From positions 275,082 through 339,081 of the forward strand of contig JAPWKE010000001.1 in NCBI GenBank assembly GCA_028283655.1: a stretch of DNA of 64,000 nucleotides, read 5' to 3'. The stretch is from Acidobacteriaceae bacterium (GTDB lineage Bacteria > Acidobacteriota > Terriglobia > Terriglobales > Acidobacteriaceae). Shown piece after piece: positions 24,886 to 34,664 of this stretch (position 1 is its first letter; every line of letters begins with the position of its first letter). The notes under the pieces are model-generated. The model saw only the letters and a program-made list of their open reading frames with translations, was not told the origin of the DNA and searched no databases. The translations under genes and the position numbers were made by a program.

Positions 24886-26913
24886 CTAGTAGGCGGGGTA
24901 GGTGCCTGCTAAATTGCTTCCGCTGGTGATTTGGGCTGAGACGGGTGTGATTGTCGGAGCCGCCTGTCCGGGCAGTACCGTCAGGACAAACGATCCTGGG
25001 GTGCAGCCGCTCGTGCTGCAGCCAGAGTTCGCCACCCAAAGATTGCCTTCGTTATCGACCGCTATACCTTCGGGACTGGTCAGTGTTCCGCCGTAGGTGC
25101 TGTTGTGGTTCAGCACGTAGCTGGTGAACTGGGTGTTCGAGTTCAAGTAGTTCGAATACGCCTTCCCGGTTCCGCTTACCTGCGGTATGGACGCCACGGA
25201 CGCTGTTTGGTTATAAGCCAGCCAGAGCGTGCCATCACCATCGACGGCAATACCTGCGGGACGGTTGTAGGTCTTCGCCCCACCCATCGAGCCGCAAGTG
25301 CCATTCGACTGGAAGCAGAGGCCGTCCACGGCATTGTTGCCACCGCCGTTGTTGTAGGAGCGTACGCCGACGAGATCTCCACCTGTGAACGCGGCCTGGC
25401 CTGCCAGATCATTGGCAAAGCCTCGCTGCGTCACCGACGTTGCACCGCTTGCCAGGTAGTAGTCGTAGAAGCGGGGAACCGAGCTGCTGTACTGCGTAAA
25501 GAGCAGGTTGCCGCTGGCATCGCTGGCAATGCTCTGCGGGAGATAGGCTGCCTGCAGCCCTGTCGGAGAGTTCGCCGTGGAGTACGTCGAGCGTGTCGCG
25601 TCCACAGTTGCCAGCTTGTAGTTGCTGGAAGCCAAAACGCCTACGCGCAGTTGCGAACTGGAGTCCACGCCGAGGGAGTAGCTCGTGGATCCCGCGATGC
25701 TCAGCGTGGAGTATGACGTCGGCGTATTGGTATTGAAGCCGCCCAGAACCGCGCCTTGTGTGTCTGTCGCCCAGGCATAGCCGTTGCCGTCGATTGCAAC
25801 CTGCTCCGGATGCACCAGTCCTGCTCCGTTGTAGGGGCCGTTGAAGGTTGTCGTAGCGGGGTCAAAGTAGGCGACGCCCGTTCCGCCTGAGATCGTCGAA
25901 GGGAACCAGACGCGGTTGGAGCTATCGATGTCGATCGTGGAAAGCGTATTCGTGTCCACACCCATGCCCATCGCTGAGTTGGTGAAGCTGATCGCCAGAC
26001 TCCAGTCATTAGGCTGCGAGCTGAGGCCGGAACCGAAGGCGGGCGTGCTCGGCGACAGGATGTAGAGCCCCGAAACGTTCACGGTCGGATGCAGAGCCAT
26101 CTGGACCGCGGCCTGAAGGGTATCGGTGGGGCGCCCGGAGGCGGACGTTGACGTGAAGTTGAACAGACGTCCGCAGTTGCTGGAGGTGTCCGACGTGCTG
26201 GTCTGTCCCGTCGAGTTCACGCACGAAGCAAGAATATTCGCGATGCCGTAGACTTTGGCGGCTTCCGTCGTCATGTTGCCGGAGGAGACGGTCGCGCTGC
26301 CGTCGCTCTTTCTGGCAATCAGCCCCACCGTAACGTTATTGCCCAGCACCAGCCCGCGCGAAAACGTTGTGATGCTGCTAGAGGTCGATGACGGTCCGCC
26401 GAAGTTATCGCCCGCTGCTCCACCACCAGCGGCGCTAAGGCTGAGGTTCGTGTTGAAGAAGTGAGCCAAAGCGTACGCCATCGCCACGGTGGTCACTTCA
26501 TTGATCACGATGTGTGACTGCTTCGCCACCGTGCAGGTTCCCAGGGCAATCGCCTGAACGGCATTCGCGTTCACGCTGCCGGCACCGGGGTCACCGCCGG
26601 TGGAGAGCAGGTAGACCGGGGTATCGCTTTGCGGGCAGGTATATGCACTGGAGGCAAAGGCGAAGTTTCCGCCGCTATCGGTTGTCGTGCTCGCAAGCAG
26701 CGTCGCGGCTGAACCGTAGCCACCCGTACCGTACGCGTAGACGCCAATCGTGGCGCCGACCAGTGGCTGTTGGCCGCCCATGGAACGGCCGGTGAACGCC
26801 GTGGAGGCTACATTCTGCTGAACAGAATCCCCTGCACCCATGCCGCACCCCGTAAGGAGTAGCAGCCCTAAACCCAACACACCTGAGAAAAACCCTTGAC
26901 GGGAAAAAATCAT
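24886..26913 (-). CDS. Lipoprotein with NHL/beta-propeller repeats
   Basis: A 675-residue exported protein. A lipobox LLLTGC (Cys about 23) follows a hydrophobic signal. Residues about 50-110 look like a carboxypeptidase-regulatory/Ig-like domain (GATIGVYAYGTGGYG, TTTDSGGNFAF). From about 330 onwards come repeats of the NHL/Vgb type: VAIDGNGYAWATD, IAVDGDGTLWLAY and IAVDNEGNLWVANSG, which form a beta-propeller. Such proteins are common in acidobacterial secretomes, with unknown ligands. An AGGAG lies 9 bases before the ATG. Confidence 0.78.
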   Translation of the reverse strand: MIFSRQGFFSGVLGLGLLLLTGCGMGAGDSVQQNVASTAFTGRSMGGQQPLVGATIGVYAYGTGGYGSAATLLASTTTDSGGNFAFASSAYTCPQSDTPVYLLSTGGDPGAGSVNANAVQAIALGTCTVAKQSHIVINEVTTVAMAYALAHFFNTNLSLSAAGGGAAGDNFGGPSSTSSSITTFSRGLVLGNNVTVGLIARKSDGSATVSSGNMTTEAAKVYGIANILASCVNSTGQTSTSDTSSNCGRLFNFTSTSASGRPTDTLQAAVQMALHPTVNVSGLYILSPSTPAFGSGLSSQPNDWSLAISFTNSAMGMGVDTNTLSTIDIDSSNRVWFPSTISGGTGVAYFDPATTTFNGPYNGAGLVHPEQVAIDGNGYAWATDTQGAVLGGFNTNTPTSYSTLSIAGSTSYSLGVDSSSQLRVGVLASSNYKLATVDATRSTYSTANSPTGLQAAYLPQSIASDASGNLLFTQYSSSVPRFYDYYLASGATSVTQRGFANDLAGQAAFTGGDLVGVRSYNNGGGNNAVDGLCFQSNGTCGSMGGAKTYNRPAGIAVDGDGTLWLAYNQTASVASIPQVSGTGKAYSNYLNSNTQFTSYVLNHNSTYGGTLTSPEGIAVDNEGNLWVANSGCSTSGCTPGSFVLTVLPGQAAPTITPVSAQITSGSNLAGTYPAY

Positions 26914-27272
26914 TATCTTATCTCCTGCTTGATAGAGACACTTCCGTAGCTGGTCGCCAGTCTTTTGCCGCTAGATATAGCTGGCATGGACTAGTCGTTT
27001 TTTATCTTGAGAAAACTCTCTACACAGCGTTACTGGAAATGCGCACAAAGAGGCGTAATCCTGCGTTTTCGTCAACGTTAGATCGCTGTTTTCTTTGCCT
27101 CACAAGAATGCTCGCAAACTTTTGATTTGGCTATCTATAAATCCACTTTTGCACAAGAAAATGCCTCGATATTCGCTATGCGAAAGTATCGAGGCCTTTA
27201 TGTGATCGAGTTATTGGTTACTTCACGTTATGTTACTCATGCTTGTTACTTTTTTGAATTACTTCGGTTTCA
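26914..27272. other. AT-rich intergenic region upstream of the NHL gene
   Basis: About 360 bases with markedly low GC between two minus-strand genes. It holds the terminator of sppA (27163-27195) and presumably the promoter of the NHL gene. No gene is seen. Confidence 0.5.
27163..27195 (-). terminator. Terminator after sppA
   Basis: An imperfect stem-loop (GCCTCGATA / TATCGAGGC outer stem, TTCGC / GCGAA inner stem with a 2-base bulge), followed on the minus strand by ATTTTCTTG. Confidence 0.65.
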
Positions 27273-28286
27273 TTACTTCCAAAGATAGAAGAAGCCTGGC
27301 GACCGGTTCAGTAGCTGTGACGGTGTGGGGATCAGAGAGTCGACATCGTCACTGCCCGACAGCAGGCCAAGCAGGCCATGCTTTTCCTTGGAAGGCTTGA
27401 CGACGGATGGCTCACCTTTGATCCCAACAGACTTTGCGGTATCGAGCAGGGCTTCGTGGTATCCGCCTTCGGCGTCGATCAGCCCAAGCGGCAAGGCCTG
27501 TTGTCCTGTCCACACCTGGCCGGTCGCCAGCGGGAGAATGCGTGCGTCGGTGGTGTGGCGGCCGATGGCAACATCATGCACAAACTGCCCGTACATGTTG
27601 TCGACCAGTCCCTGGAAGTAGGCTTGCTCCTTCGGGGTCAGGTCGCGGGTAGGATCGCCTGCGTCCTTCAGTTCGCCCTTGCTGATGGTGACGTTCTTCA
27701 TCTTGGCCCAGCGCATCAGGTCGCCGTAGTTTGTCCAGGACATGATGACGCCGATGGAGCCGACGACCGAGGCCTGGTTGGCGTAAATCTTGTCGCAGGC
27801 GCTGGCGATGTAATACGCGCCAGAAGCGCCGACGCTTTCCACGGAAGCTTCAATGCGCTTGTGCTTCTCGGTGCGGACGCGCATCACCTCGTGGTAGATC
27901 TCCTGCGAGGCTGCTGCGCCGCCACCGGGGGAGTTGATGCGAAGCAGAATCGCCTTCACGTCGCTGTCATTGCCATACTTTTCCAACTGCTTGTCGATCT
28001 TGTCCGCGTCCAGGATCACGCCGTTGATTTCGATGACAGCGATCGAGTTGGAGCTGAAGGTCGAGGACGACACATTACCGTCGCCGGACTTCACAATGCT
28101 CTTGAGCGCCGACGCCCAGATGGCCGCCACGATGATCATCACAACGCCCACGATGGCGATGGCAACCAGAGCCCAGATCCAGCCGGAGCGTTTGCCGCCT
28201 GGAGGAGGTGGTGGGTAGCCATATCCGTAGGCTGGGTAGTTGGCTGGAGGTACGTTGTAGGGTGGCGGAGGGGGCATCGTCGACAT
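27273..28286 (-). CDS. sppA: Signal peptide peptidase SppA (S49 family)
   Basis: A 337-residue membrane serine protease of the short SppA type. A Pro/Tyr-rich N-terminus (about 1-30) precedes one membrane helix (about 35-58). The catalytic Ser155 lies in SVGASGAYYIAS, and the RINSPGGGAAAS segment is typical. Lys207 in KGELKDAG is the probable general base. It degrades signal peptide remnants in the membrane. I start at the ATG at 28286 because TACACT lies 7 bases before it; the long upstream extension is a shadow. Confidence 0.92.
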   Translation of the reverse strand: MSTMPPPPPYNVPPANYPAYGYGYPPPPPGGKRSGWIWALVAIAIVGVVMIIVAAIWASALKSIVKSGDGNVSSSTFSSNSIAVIEINGVILDADKIDKQLEKYGNDSDVKAILLRINSPGGGAAASQEIYHEVMRVRTEKHKRIEASVESVGASGAYYIASACDKIYANQASVVGSIGVIMSWTNYGDLMRWAKMKNVTISKGELKDAGDPTRDLTPKEQAYFQGLVDNMYGQFVHDVAIGRHTTDARILPLATGQVWTGQQALPLGLIDAEGGYHEALLDTAKSVGIKGEPSVVKPSKEKHGLLGLLSGSDDVDSLIPTPSQLLNRSPGFFYLWK

Positions 28287-28293
28287 GTGCCGG

Positions 28294-28299
28294 AGTGTA
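28294..28299 (-). promoter_or_regulatory. -10-like hexamer of sppA
   Basis: TACACT on the minus strand, 7 bases before the ATG at 28286, without a ribosome binding site. Confidence 0.45.
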
Positions 28300-28443
28300 C
28301 CAGCACTCCTCGGACAACGCCGCAGATTTCCCGAGTCCTTTCGCGTTCTGCATCGTCTAGTCAAGAGAGCAACCGTGTATGATGAAGCGGCGTGTAGACG
28401 CCCTGACCCATTGCAAAATGGGGCATATGCGCTCCCTTTCCAC

Positions 28444-29310
28444 ATGGATACCGAACGAACAGAATCGACGTCTCCTGCCTGCCCGCCGCGGCTGAGTATC
28501 GTTATTCCTGCGTATAACGAAGCGCAGCGAATTGAGGACACTCTCGAGCGTGTTGTGCTGGCTGTGGCCCAGCGCCAGTGGGATGCCGAAGTGCTGGTCG
28601 TCGATGACGGGTCGACCGATGAAACGATCGACATCATCCACCGCTGGATGGATCGCTACCAGTACATCAAGCTCGTGCAGAACCCCGGCAACCGTGGCAA
28701 GGGTTTCTCTGTCCGTAACGGCCTGTTGCAGGCCGCTGGCGAGATCGTCATGTTTACGGACGCCGACCTCTCGGCCCCGATCGAGGAAGCCGAACGGCTC
28801 TTCAAGGCGTTGGAAGCGGGTGCTGATGTTGCCATTGGCTCGCGCTGGCTCGACAAGCAGCGCCAGATCGTTCATCAGCCGCTGTACCGCCGCTTTTTCG
28901 GCCGTTGCTTCAACTACGTCACGCGAAAGTTCATTGGTCTGCCGTACAAGGACACGCAGTGCGGCTTCAAAGCGTTTAAGCACGATGCCGCGCAGGTGAT
29001 CTTCCGTCTGCAAACCATTGAACGCTGGGGCTTTGACCCTGAAATTCTATTCATTGCCCGCCGTCTGCGGTTCAAGATTGTGGAAGTACCCGTGACCTGG
29101 GGCCATGATGAGCGCTCGCGCATCTCGTATCTCAAGGACGGCATGAAGATGCTCGAAGAGATGGCACAGATCCGCACCAACAGCGTGCGTGGACGCTACG
29201 ACGAGGCGATTGCGGAGTTCAAAAACACCGCCGCGATGGTGACCCCGCAGGTGACCCGTCGCTCCGGGACGCTGGAGCAATCCAGCCAGCGGCCGGAAGT
29301 CTCTCACTAG
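28444..29310 (+). CDS. Glycosyltransferase family 2 (dolichyl-phosphate mannosyltransferase-like)
   Basis: A 288-residue glycosyltransferase. The nucleotide-binding VVDDGSTDET and the metal-binding FTDADLSAPI are intact, and the later CGFKAFK and ERWGFDPEILF segments match polyprenol-phosphate mannosyl/glucosyltransferases (DPM1 type) that lack membrane helices. It probably loads a sugar on a polyprenyl phosphate. It is divergent from sppA; the ATG at 28444 is preferred over a 53-codon upstream extension. Confidence 0.85.
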   Translation: MDTERTESTSPACPPRLSIVIPAYNEAQRIEDTLERVVLAVAQRQWDAEVLVVDDGSTDETIDIIHRWMDRYQYIKLVQNPGNRGKGFSVRNGLLQAAGEIVMFTDADLSAPIEEAERLFKALEAGADVAIGSRWLDKQRQIVHQPLYRRFFGRCFNYVTRKFIGLPYKDTQCGFKAFKHDAAQVIFRLQTIERWGFDPEILFIARRLRFKIVEVPVTWGHDERSRISYLKDGMKMLEEMAQIRTNSVRGRYDEAIAEFKNTAAMVTPQVTRRSGTLEQSSQRPEVSH

Positions 29311-29383
29311 CACGCAGAAGGCTTGCATGGCGTTTCTTCTGGCAGGGAGAAGGGCGCTGGGTTCCACCGCAGCCGAATGCAAC

Positions 29384-29411
29384 TTGCCTGAAACAATATT
29401 TGTCATATCCT
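29384..29411 (+). promoter_or_regulatory. Possible promoter of the proline dehydrogenase gene
   Basis: TTGCCT and TATCCT separated by 16 bases, ending 16 bases before the ATG at 29428. Confidence 0.35.
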
Positions 29412-29427
29412 GTGAACCAGCGATCAA

Positions 29428-30357
29428 ATGCTCCGTTCACTTTTCATTTCTTTATCCACGAATCCGGGTCTTCGCACGTTCTCTGAGAGCTCGACGCTTG
29501 GCCGCCGCGTCTCGCGACGCTTTGTCGCGGGCACAACGGTAGAGGAAGCCGCGGCTGCCGCTGAGGCGATGAACCGCGAAGGCATTGACGTTACGCTGGA
29601 TTCGCTGGGCGAAAGCGTCCTCCACGTCTCGCAGGCGGAGGAGTCAGCAGCGGTCTACCAGCGCACGCTGCATGAGATTGCGATGCGCGGCCTGCGCGCG
29701 AACGTTTCGCTCAAATTGACACAAATGGGTATGGACATCGGCGGCCACGGCGCCGGGCCGGAGCTGGCCGAGGGCATCGTCCGCAACCTGGTCGCTCAGG
29801 CCGCTTCTACGGGCAACTTCGTTCGCATCGACATGGAAGGCTCCGATTACACGGAAGCCACTGTGCAGATGACGGAGCACCTGAACGCGGAGTACCCCGG
29901 CGCGGTGGGCACGGTGCTGCAGGCGTACCTGTACCGCACCGAAGCCGACATGGAGCGCCTGCTGGCACAGGGCATTCGCATCCGCCTCTGCAAGGGCGCG
30001 TACAAAGAGCCGGCCGACCGTGCATTTCCTGACAAAGCACACGTCGACGCGAACTACATACGCCTGATGAAGCGCGCAGCGACCTCCGGAGTCTTCTGCG
30101 GCATCGCAACCCACGACGAAGCGATCATCGACCAGATGTGCCGCTTTGTGGAGGCGGGTGGCGCGGACAAACAGGCGTTTGAATTCCAGATGCTCTACGG
30201 CATCCGTCGCGATCTGCAGCGCAAGCTCGTCGAGCAGGGCTACCGGATGCGCGTCTACGTGCCGTTCGGCACCGAGTGGTACCCCTACTTCATGCGCCGC
30301 CTAGCCGAGCGCCCAGCGAACGTCCTGTTCCTGGCGAAGAACTTCTTCAAGAGCTAA
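29428..30357 (+). CDS. Proline dehydrogenase
   Basis: A 309-residue monofunctional PRODH with the TIM-barrel fold that oxidises proline to pyrroline-5-carboxylate using FAD. Typical motifs are NVSLKLTQMG, IDMEGSDYTE, RLCKGAYKEP, ATHDE and FEFQMLYGIR. The P5C-dehydrogenase half of PutA is absent and no separate one is next to it. The gene ends with a terminator and is convergent with the DUF3106 gene. Confidence 0.93.
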   Translation: MLRSLFISLSTNPGLRTFSESSTLGRRVSRRFVAGTTVEEAAAAAEAMNREGIDVTLDSLGESVLHVSQAEESAAVYQRTLHEIAMRGLRANVSLKLTQMGMDIGGHGAGPELAEGIVRNLVAQAASTGNFVRIDMEGSDYTEATVQMTEHLNAEYPGAVGTVLQAYLYRTEADMERLLAQGIRIRLCKGAYKEPADRAFPDKAHVDANYIRLMKRAATSGVFCGIATHDEAIIDQMCRFVEAGGADKQAFEFQMLYGIRRDLQRKLVEQGYRMRVYVPFGTEWYPYFMRRLAERPANVLFLAKNFFKS

Positions 30358-30360
30358 CAA

Positions 30361-30406
30361 CAGAAACGCCCCACCGAAAGTATTGGCGGGCGTTTCTGTG
30401 CGTTTT
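30361..30406. terminator. Terminator between proline dehydrogenase and DUF3106 genes
   Basis: An 11-bp stem CAGAAACGCCC / GGGCGTTTCTG with a 16-base loop, followed by TGTGCGTTTTT. Confidence 0.7.
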
Positions 30407-30413
30407 TGAAGAG

Positions 30414-31076
30414 CTATCGTCCCTGCGGAGGCAGCAAAGGCTCAATCGCCATCAGGTGGTCGAGCGTGACGCGCTGCTGCTGGTTCAGGTAATTGAGCCT
30501 GCCGCCCAGCAGGATCTCGTTTCGCTGAGCGATCGGTACGCTGCGCAACTCGCGGAACTCATGGGAGACCATACGGCGCTGGTCAGGCGGCAACGCGCTC
30601 AGTTGCAGCATGGCGCTTCGAACATCGGCACGCTGGTTCGGGTCCAGCCGCTCCATCTGTTCGGCATGGCTCATCATGCGCTGCCGCTGGTCAGGAGACA
30701 TCGCCTCCAGTTGGCTCAGGCGGTCGCGAATGTGCTGCTGCGTCTCAGATGGCAGATCGCGAAAGCCGGGCTCGCGCGATAACGCCTCCTGCTTCTGCTG
30801 CGGAGTCAGATTGCTGTGCGAGTTCATCCACTCGGTCAGGTGTTGACCGCGAAGCTGGCCTCCCCCACCATTGCCGTGAGAAAAACCCTGGCCACCATTC
30901 GGATGTCCACCCGGAAAGCGTCGCTCGATCGGAGCGGGAGCATGGCGTTCAATCGGTGCAGGCTGCTGGTGCTGCGCCACGGCGACTGCGGAAAACCCCA
31001 GCGGAAGCAACGCCGCAGCGGCGAAAACCTTCTTCACACGCACAGCCTTCCTCCGAATTGGCCTTCCGAAAATCAT
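30414..31076 (-). CDS. DUF3106 family periplasmic protein
   Basis: A 220-residue exported protein. After a signal sequence (FAAAALLPLGFSAVAVA) there is a Pro/His/Gly-rich spacer. A helical C-terminal region then repeats units such as LTPQQKQEAL, MSPDQRQRMM, LDPNQRADVR and LPPDQRRMVS, which are typical of DUF3106. Function unknown. The start is uncertain: ATG at 31076, or a GTG at 31043 with GGAGG 6 bases upstream, which would give a shorter signal peptide. It lies 85 bases downstream of the anti-sigma gene and may belong to that regulon. Confidence 0.75.
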   Translation of the reverse strand: MIFGRPIRRKAVRVKKVFAAAALLPLGFSAVAVAQHQQPAPIERHAPAPIERRFPGGHPNGGQGFSHGNGGGGQLRGQHLTEWMNSHSNLTPQQKQEALSREPGFRDLPSETQQHIRDRLSQLEAMSPDQRQRMMSHAEQMERLDPNQRADVRSAMLQLSALPPDQRRMVSHEFRELRSVPIAQRNEILLGGRLNYLNQQQRVTLDHLMAIEPLLPPQGR

Positions 31077-31161
31077 TCTTTCGCCTTCCGATGCAATGGC
31101 CCCATCCTATTCTGGACGGAGCCATCACAACAACCGTTCCGCTCGCTTCTGTGTCTTGTTC

Positions 31162-31683
31162 TTAGGTCGTGGGCGAGTCGCTTGAGCCATCGTCCGAGCT
31201 ATCCAGCAACTGGTCCATCTGCTGCAGCGCCTGGGCGTTGTTGTCCATAATCTTCAAATCGTTCACCGCTGCCGATTGTGCATGAACCTGTGCGACATGG
31301 GGGGAGTGCATCTCCATCATCAGCACACCACCGCCGCCAGCGACCATTACCACAGCCAGCGCAGCAGCCACTGCCGGGCGGAACGAGCGATTCGTGGAGA
31401 ACATCAGCCACGACTTCGTACGAGCCCACAGACCTTCCGGCGCTTCTGCGGCAGCTTCACGCAGGCGCGCCTTCAGGCGGGTGTCGAAGTACGGCGTCGG
31501 TTCCGGCGCGGTCCACGCGTCCATCATCGCCATCGTCTCGCGCATTTCACGCAGTTCCTGTCCACATTCGTTGCACCCGACCGCGTGCGCCTCCATCTCG
31601 GGATGCGCTTCGGCGAAGCCGGGGTCAAGCAGCAGATCGGCCAGGTTTGAGCGGTACTCTTTGCAATCAACCATCGTGTTCAT
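31162..31683 (-). CDS. Zinc-finger (zf-HC2) anti-sigma factor
   Basis: A 173-residue membrane protein. The N-terminal anti-sigma zinc finger is visible as Cys7, His33, Cys37 and Cys40 (HAVGCNECG, the HxxxCxxC signature). A single membrane helix lies near 92-112 (AVAAALAVVMVAGGGGVLMM) with a periplasmic tail behind it. It should sequester the ECF sigma factor encoded just upstream. GGGAGGGACATA precedes the ATG at 31683. Expected regulation is release on an envelope signal (inference). Confidence 0.88.
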   Translation of the reverse strand: MNTMVDCKEYRSNLADLLLDPGFAEAHPEMEAHAVGCNECGQELREMRETMAMMDAWTAPEPTPYFDTRLKARLREAAAEAPEGLWARTKSWLMFSTNRSFRPAVAAALAVVMVAGGGGVLMMEMHSPHVAQVHAQSAAVNDLKIMDNNAQALQQMDQLLDSSDDGSSDSPTT

Positions 31684-31771
31684 TATGTCCCTCCCGTCAT
31701 CGTGCGGGGTGGTCTTCAATTTCTCTAGACGAGGCAGACCAGCTATCGGTCCACCCAGTCTCTTTTGCAAC

Positions 31772-32566
31772 CTAAACAAAGTCCTTCAGCTTCTCTCGCA
31801 ACGTCTGGTAAGCCCGGAACAGCAGGCTCTTGGTGGCGGACTCGGACAGCTTCAGCACCTCGCCGATCTGCTTGTAGTCCAACCCCTCATACTTGTGCAT
31901 CAGCACGGCGGTCCGCTGGCGTTCCGGCAGAGCCAGTACGTGATTGCGAATCGCCTGCATCCGTTCATCCTGCAGAATCTCGCTCTCCACGTTTGGTGTG
32001 CTGTCGGCCACGTCCGGCTTCGTACCCGTCTCTGGGTCTGGATCGTCGAGGTACACGGTCTGCGCCGAGCGCTCGTAACGCGTGTCGCGAGCGTGGTTTA
32101 CGCCGAGGTTCGTAGCGATGCGATACAGCCACGTCGAGAACCGGGCCTCCGCGCGATACGTCTCCCGCGAGCGGTAGACGCGCAGAAACACTTCCTGGGC
32201 AAGCTCTTCGGCGATGGCCTGGTTGTGCACCATGCGGAACATGAAGTGCACAATCTGTCGGCGATACTTGGCCAGCAGAACGTCGAACGCCTGAAGGTTG
32301 CCGGTCTTTAGCTCCAGCATGACTTCGGCGTCAGAGAGTTCGCGGAAGTCGCCTCGCGCGGCAGCTTCGCGGCGTTTGGCCGCCTGCTCCGGCGTCAGTT
32401 CGGCAATGACACTCCCGACCCGTTCGCCTGCCTCGTAGCCCGTTGGTTGAATCGCCAGCGTACCCATGTCTTCCTCAACCCCGGAATCCTCCTGAGGTTG
32501 CGCTTCCGGATCGAAATCCTCTTCGGATTTGTCCTTTGGCTCGACTTGGCGGTGCTTTTCAACCAT
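31772..32566 (-). CDS. ECF-type RNA polymerase sigma factor
   Basis: A 264-residue sigma-70 protein. Region 2 (YRRQIVHFMFRMVHNQAIAE, EELAQEVFLRVYR, FSTWLYRIATN) and region 4 (LPERQRTAVLMHKYEGLDYK, SESATKSLLFRAYQTL) are clear. Unusually, an acidic N-terminal extension of about 90 residues (SEEDFDPEAQPQEDSGVEED) precedes region 2. It is followed 88 bases later by its anti-sigma factor. The ATG at 32566 is the most plausible start; a start at 32620 is the alternative. Confidence 0.9.
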   Translation of the reverse strand: MVEKHRQVEPKDKSEEDFDPEAQPQEDSGVEEDMGTLAIQPTGYEAGERVGSVIAELTPEQAAKRREAAARGDFRELSDAEVMLELKTGNLQAFDVLLAKYRRQIVHFMFRMVHNQAIAEELAQEVFLRVYRSRETYRAEARFSTWLYRIATNLGVNHARDTRYERSAQTVYLDDPDPETGTKPDVADSTPNVESEILQDERMQAIRNHVLALPERQRTAVLMHKYEGLDYKQIGEVLKLSESATKSLLFRAYQTLREKLKDFV

Positions 32567-32843
32567 CTCGGCAGATTGTATCGTCCCGCCACTCGCTTCA
32601 GCCTCTCTGCGGGTGTGCATTGGAAGCGGGAGGGTATTGTCCTGACAAAAAGCGACACGGCTATCAAAAGATAGCTTTTCGCCTGAGATTTTTGGCGGCT
32701 TCGGGGCTTTTGGGAGCATCCTAAGCAGAAAGCCGCCGCCGAGCCCAATCCTTTTCGCTCCCCGGAACCTGTTTGCTGCCAGCACCGAAGGCCACAGCCC
32801 AACGAAGGCCACAGCCCAGCCCAGAGAGGACCATTCCTTCCGC

Positions 32844-34619
32844 ATGACCCTTCCCACACAGCCCAAGCACCTGCCGTTTTCGCTTTCTGAACGCAACGTC
32901 GCCTACTTCAGCATGGAGATCGCCCTCGACAAGGCGCTGCCGACCTACTCCGGTGGTCTGGGAATGCTCGCAGGAGACACCTTGCGCTCTGCTGCCGACA
33001 CCGGCGCGCCCATGGTTGCGGTCTCGCTCTGCCACCGTCGCGGCTACTTCCAGCAGCACCTCGACCTCGACGGCCAGCAGACGGAGTCTGATGTCGTCTG
33101 GCAGCCTGAAAATCTCCCCGCCGCCGAGCACCAGATCACCATCCAGCTTCAGGGCCGGGAACTGACCGTCCGCGCGTGGCGCTACGATGTCGTCGGCTGC
33201 ACCGGCCACATTATCCCCGTCTTCCTGCTCGACACCGATGTCGACGGCAACGCCGACTGGGACCGTCACCTCACCGACAAGCTCTACGGCGGCGACACCT
33301 ACTACCGGCTCTGCCAGGAGGGCATTCTCGGCCTCGCAGGTCTGCATCTGCTGCATGCGCTGGGGATGCAGCCCACCGTCTGCCACATGAACGAAGGCCA
33401 CGCCTCATTGCTGACGATTGCGCTGCTGGAGGACCGCATCGCTGGCGGCCCGCTGCATACCGCCACGGACGCCGACGCCGAGGCCGTGCGCCAGATGTGC
33501 GTCTTCACCACGCACACGCCCGTGCCCGCAGGCCACGACCACTTTTCGCTCGATCAGGCAGGGCAGATCCTCGGGCATGATCGGCTCTCCGTCATCGACC
33601 GCTTCGGCGCGCTGCACAACGGAATGTTGAACATGACGTATCTGGCGCTGCGCTTCTCGCGCTACGTCAACGGCGTCGCCATGCAGCACGGCAAGGTCTC
33701 GCAGCAGATGTTCCCCGAGTACAACGTGCATGCGATTACCAACGGCGTTCATGCCGCAACGTGGCTCTCCAAGCCGTTTACTCAGCTCTTCGACAAGGAG
33801 ATCCCCGAGTGGAGGCATGACAACGAGTACCTGCGCTCGGTCTACGGCATTGAGCCGACGGTGATTAATGCGACGCACGAGATCGGCAAGCAGCGCCTCT
33901 TCGACACCGTGAAGCAGCGTACCGGCCTCTCGCTCGACCCCATGGTGCTCACGCTCGGCTTCGCTCGCCGCGTGGCCACGTACAAGCGCGCACACCTGCT
34001 CTTCCAGGACCCCGATCGTCTTGAGGCGCTGGCGCAGAAGCTGGGCGGCCTGCAGGTTCTCTACGCCGGCAAGGCTCACCCTGCGGACGGCGGCGGCAAG
34101 CAGTTGATTCGCGATGTCTTCACCGCGGCGAAGAAACTCAATAACTCCAAGCTGACGATCATTTATCTCGAGAACTACGACTGGGACCTGGGCGAACAGC
34201 TTACCGGCGGCGTGGACATCTGGCTGAACACGCCGATGCGGCCCTACGAGGCCTCTGGCACAAGCGGCATGAAGGCCGCGCTGAACGGTGTGCCTTCGCT
34301 CTCTGTGCTCGACGGCTGGTGGATCGAAGGCTGTGCGGAAGGCGTTACCGGCTGGGCCGTGAATGACGCCACCGACGACTCTAACGAGGCGCAGAACCTC
34401 TACAGCAAACTGGAGGAGGCGGTCATTCCGCTCTGGCAGGACAAGAAAGCGCTCGCCCGCCTGCGCCAGCACTGCATCGCGATGAACGGCACCTTCTTCA
34501 ATACGCATCGGATGCTCGGCCAGTATGTCAGCAACGCCTACTTCCCGCTGGCGTCGTCCGTCGCCAGCACGGATCAGATCATCATCGACGATGAGGCGCA
34601 CGAAACCGTATCCGCCTGA
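32844..34619 (+). CDS. glgP: Alpha-glucan (glycogen/starch) phosphorylase, short type
   Basis: A 591-residue GT35 enzyme that releases glucose-1-phosphate from alpha-1,4-glucans. YFSMEIALDKALPTYSGGLG is the typical N-terminus of the short Thermus-type family, HTPVPAGHDHF lies in the middle, and the PLP-binding region is YEASGTSGMKAALNG. It lacks the extra N-terminal domain of the E. coli MalP type (about 800 residues). AGAGAGGA precedes the ATG. A terminator follows at 34635. Confidence 0.93.
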   Translation: MTLPTQPKHLPFSLSERNVAYFSMEIALDKALPTYSGGLGMLAGDTLRSAADTGAPMVAVSLCHRRGYFQQHLDLDGQQTESDVVWQPENLPAAEHQITIQLQGRELTVRAWRYDVVGCTGHIIPVFLLDTDVDGNADWDRHLTDKLYGGDTYYRLCQEGILGLAGLHLLHALGMQPTVCHMNEGHASLLTIALLEDRIAGGPLHTATDADAEAVRQMCVFTTHTPVPAGHDHFSLDQAGQILGHDRLSVIDRFGALHNGMLNMTYLALRFSRYVNGVAMQHGKVSQQMFPEYNVHAITNGVHAATWLSKPFTQLFDKEIPEWRHDNEYLRSVYGIEPTVINATHEIGKQRLFDTVKQRTGLSLDPMVLTLGFARRVATYKRAHLLFQDPDRLEALAQKLGGLQVLYAGKAHPADGGGKQLIRDVFTAAKKLNNSKLTIIYLENYDWDLGEQLTGGVDIWLNTPMRPYEASGTSGMKAALNGVPSLSVLDGWWIEGCAEGVTGWAVNDATDDSNEAQNLYSKLEEAVIPLWQDKKALARLRQHCIAMNGTFFNTHRMLGQYVSNAYFPLASSVASTDQIIIDDEAHETVSA

Positions 34620-34634
34620 CGCTACTTTTTATCC

Positions 34635-34664
34635 GGCCTTTCGCAGAACTTCCTGCGAAAGGCC
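34635..34664 (+). terminator. Terminator after glgP
   Basis: A 12-bp perfect stem GGCCTTTCGCAG / CTGCGAAAGGCC with a 6-base loop, 16 bases after the stop. Confidence 0.7.
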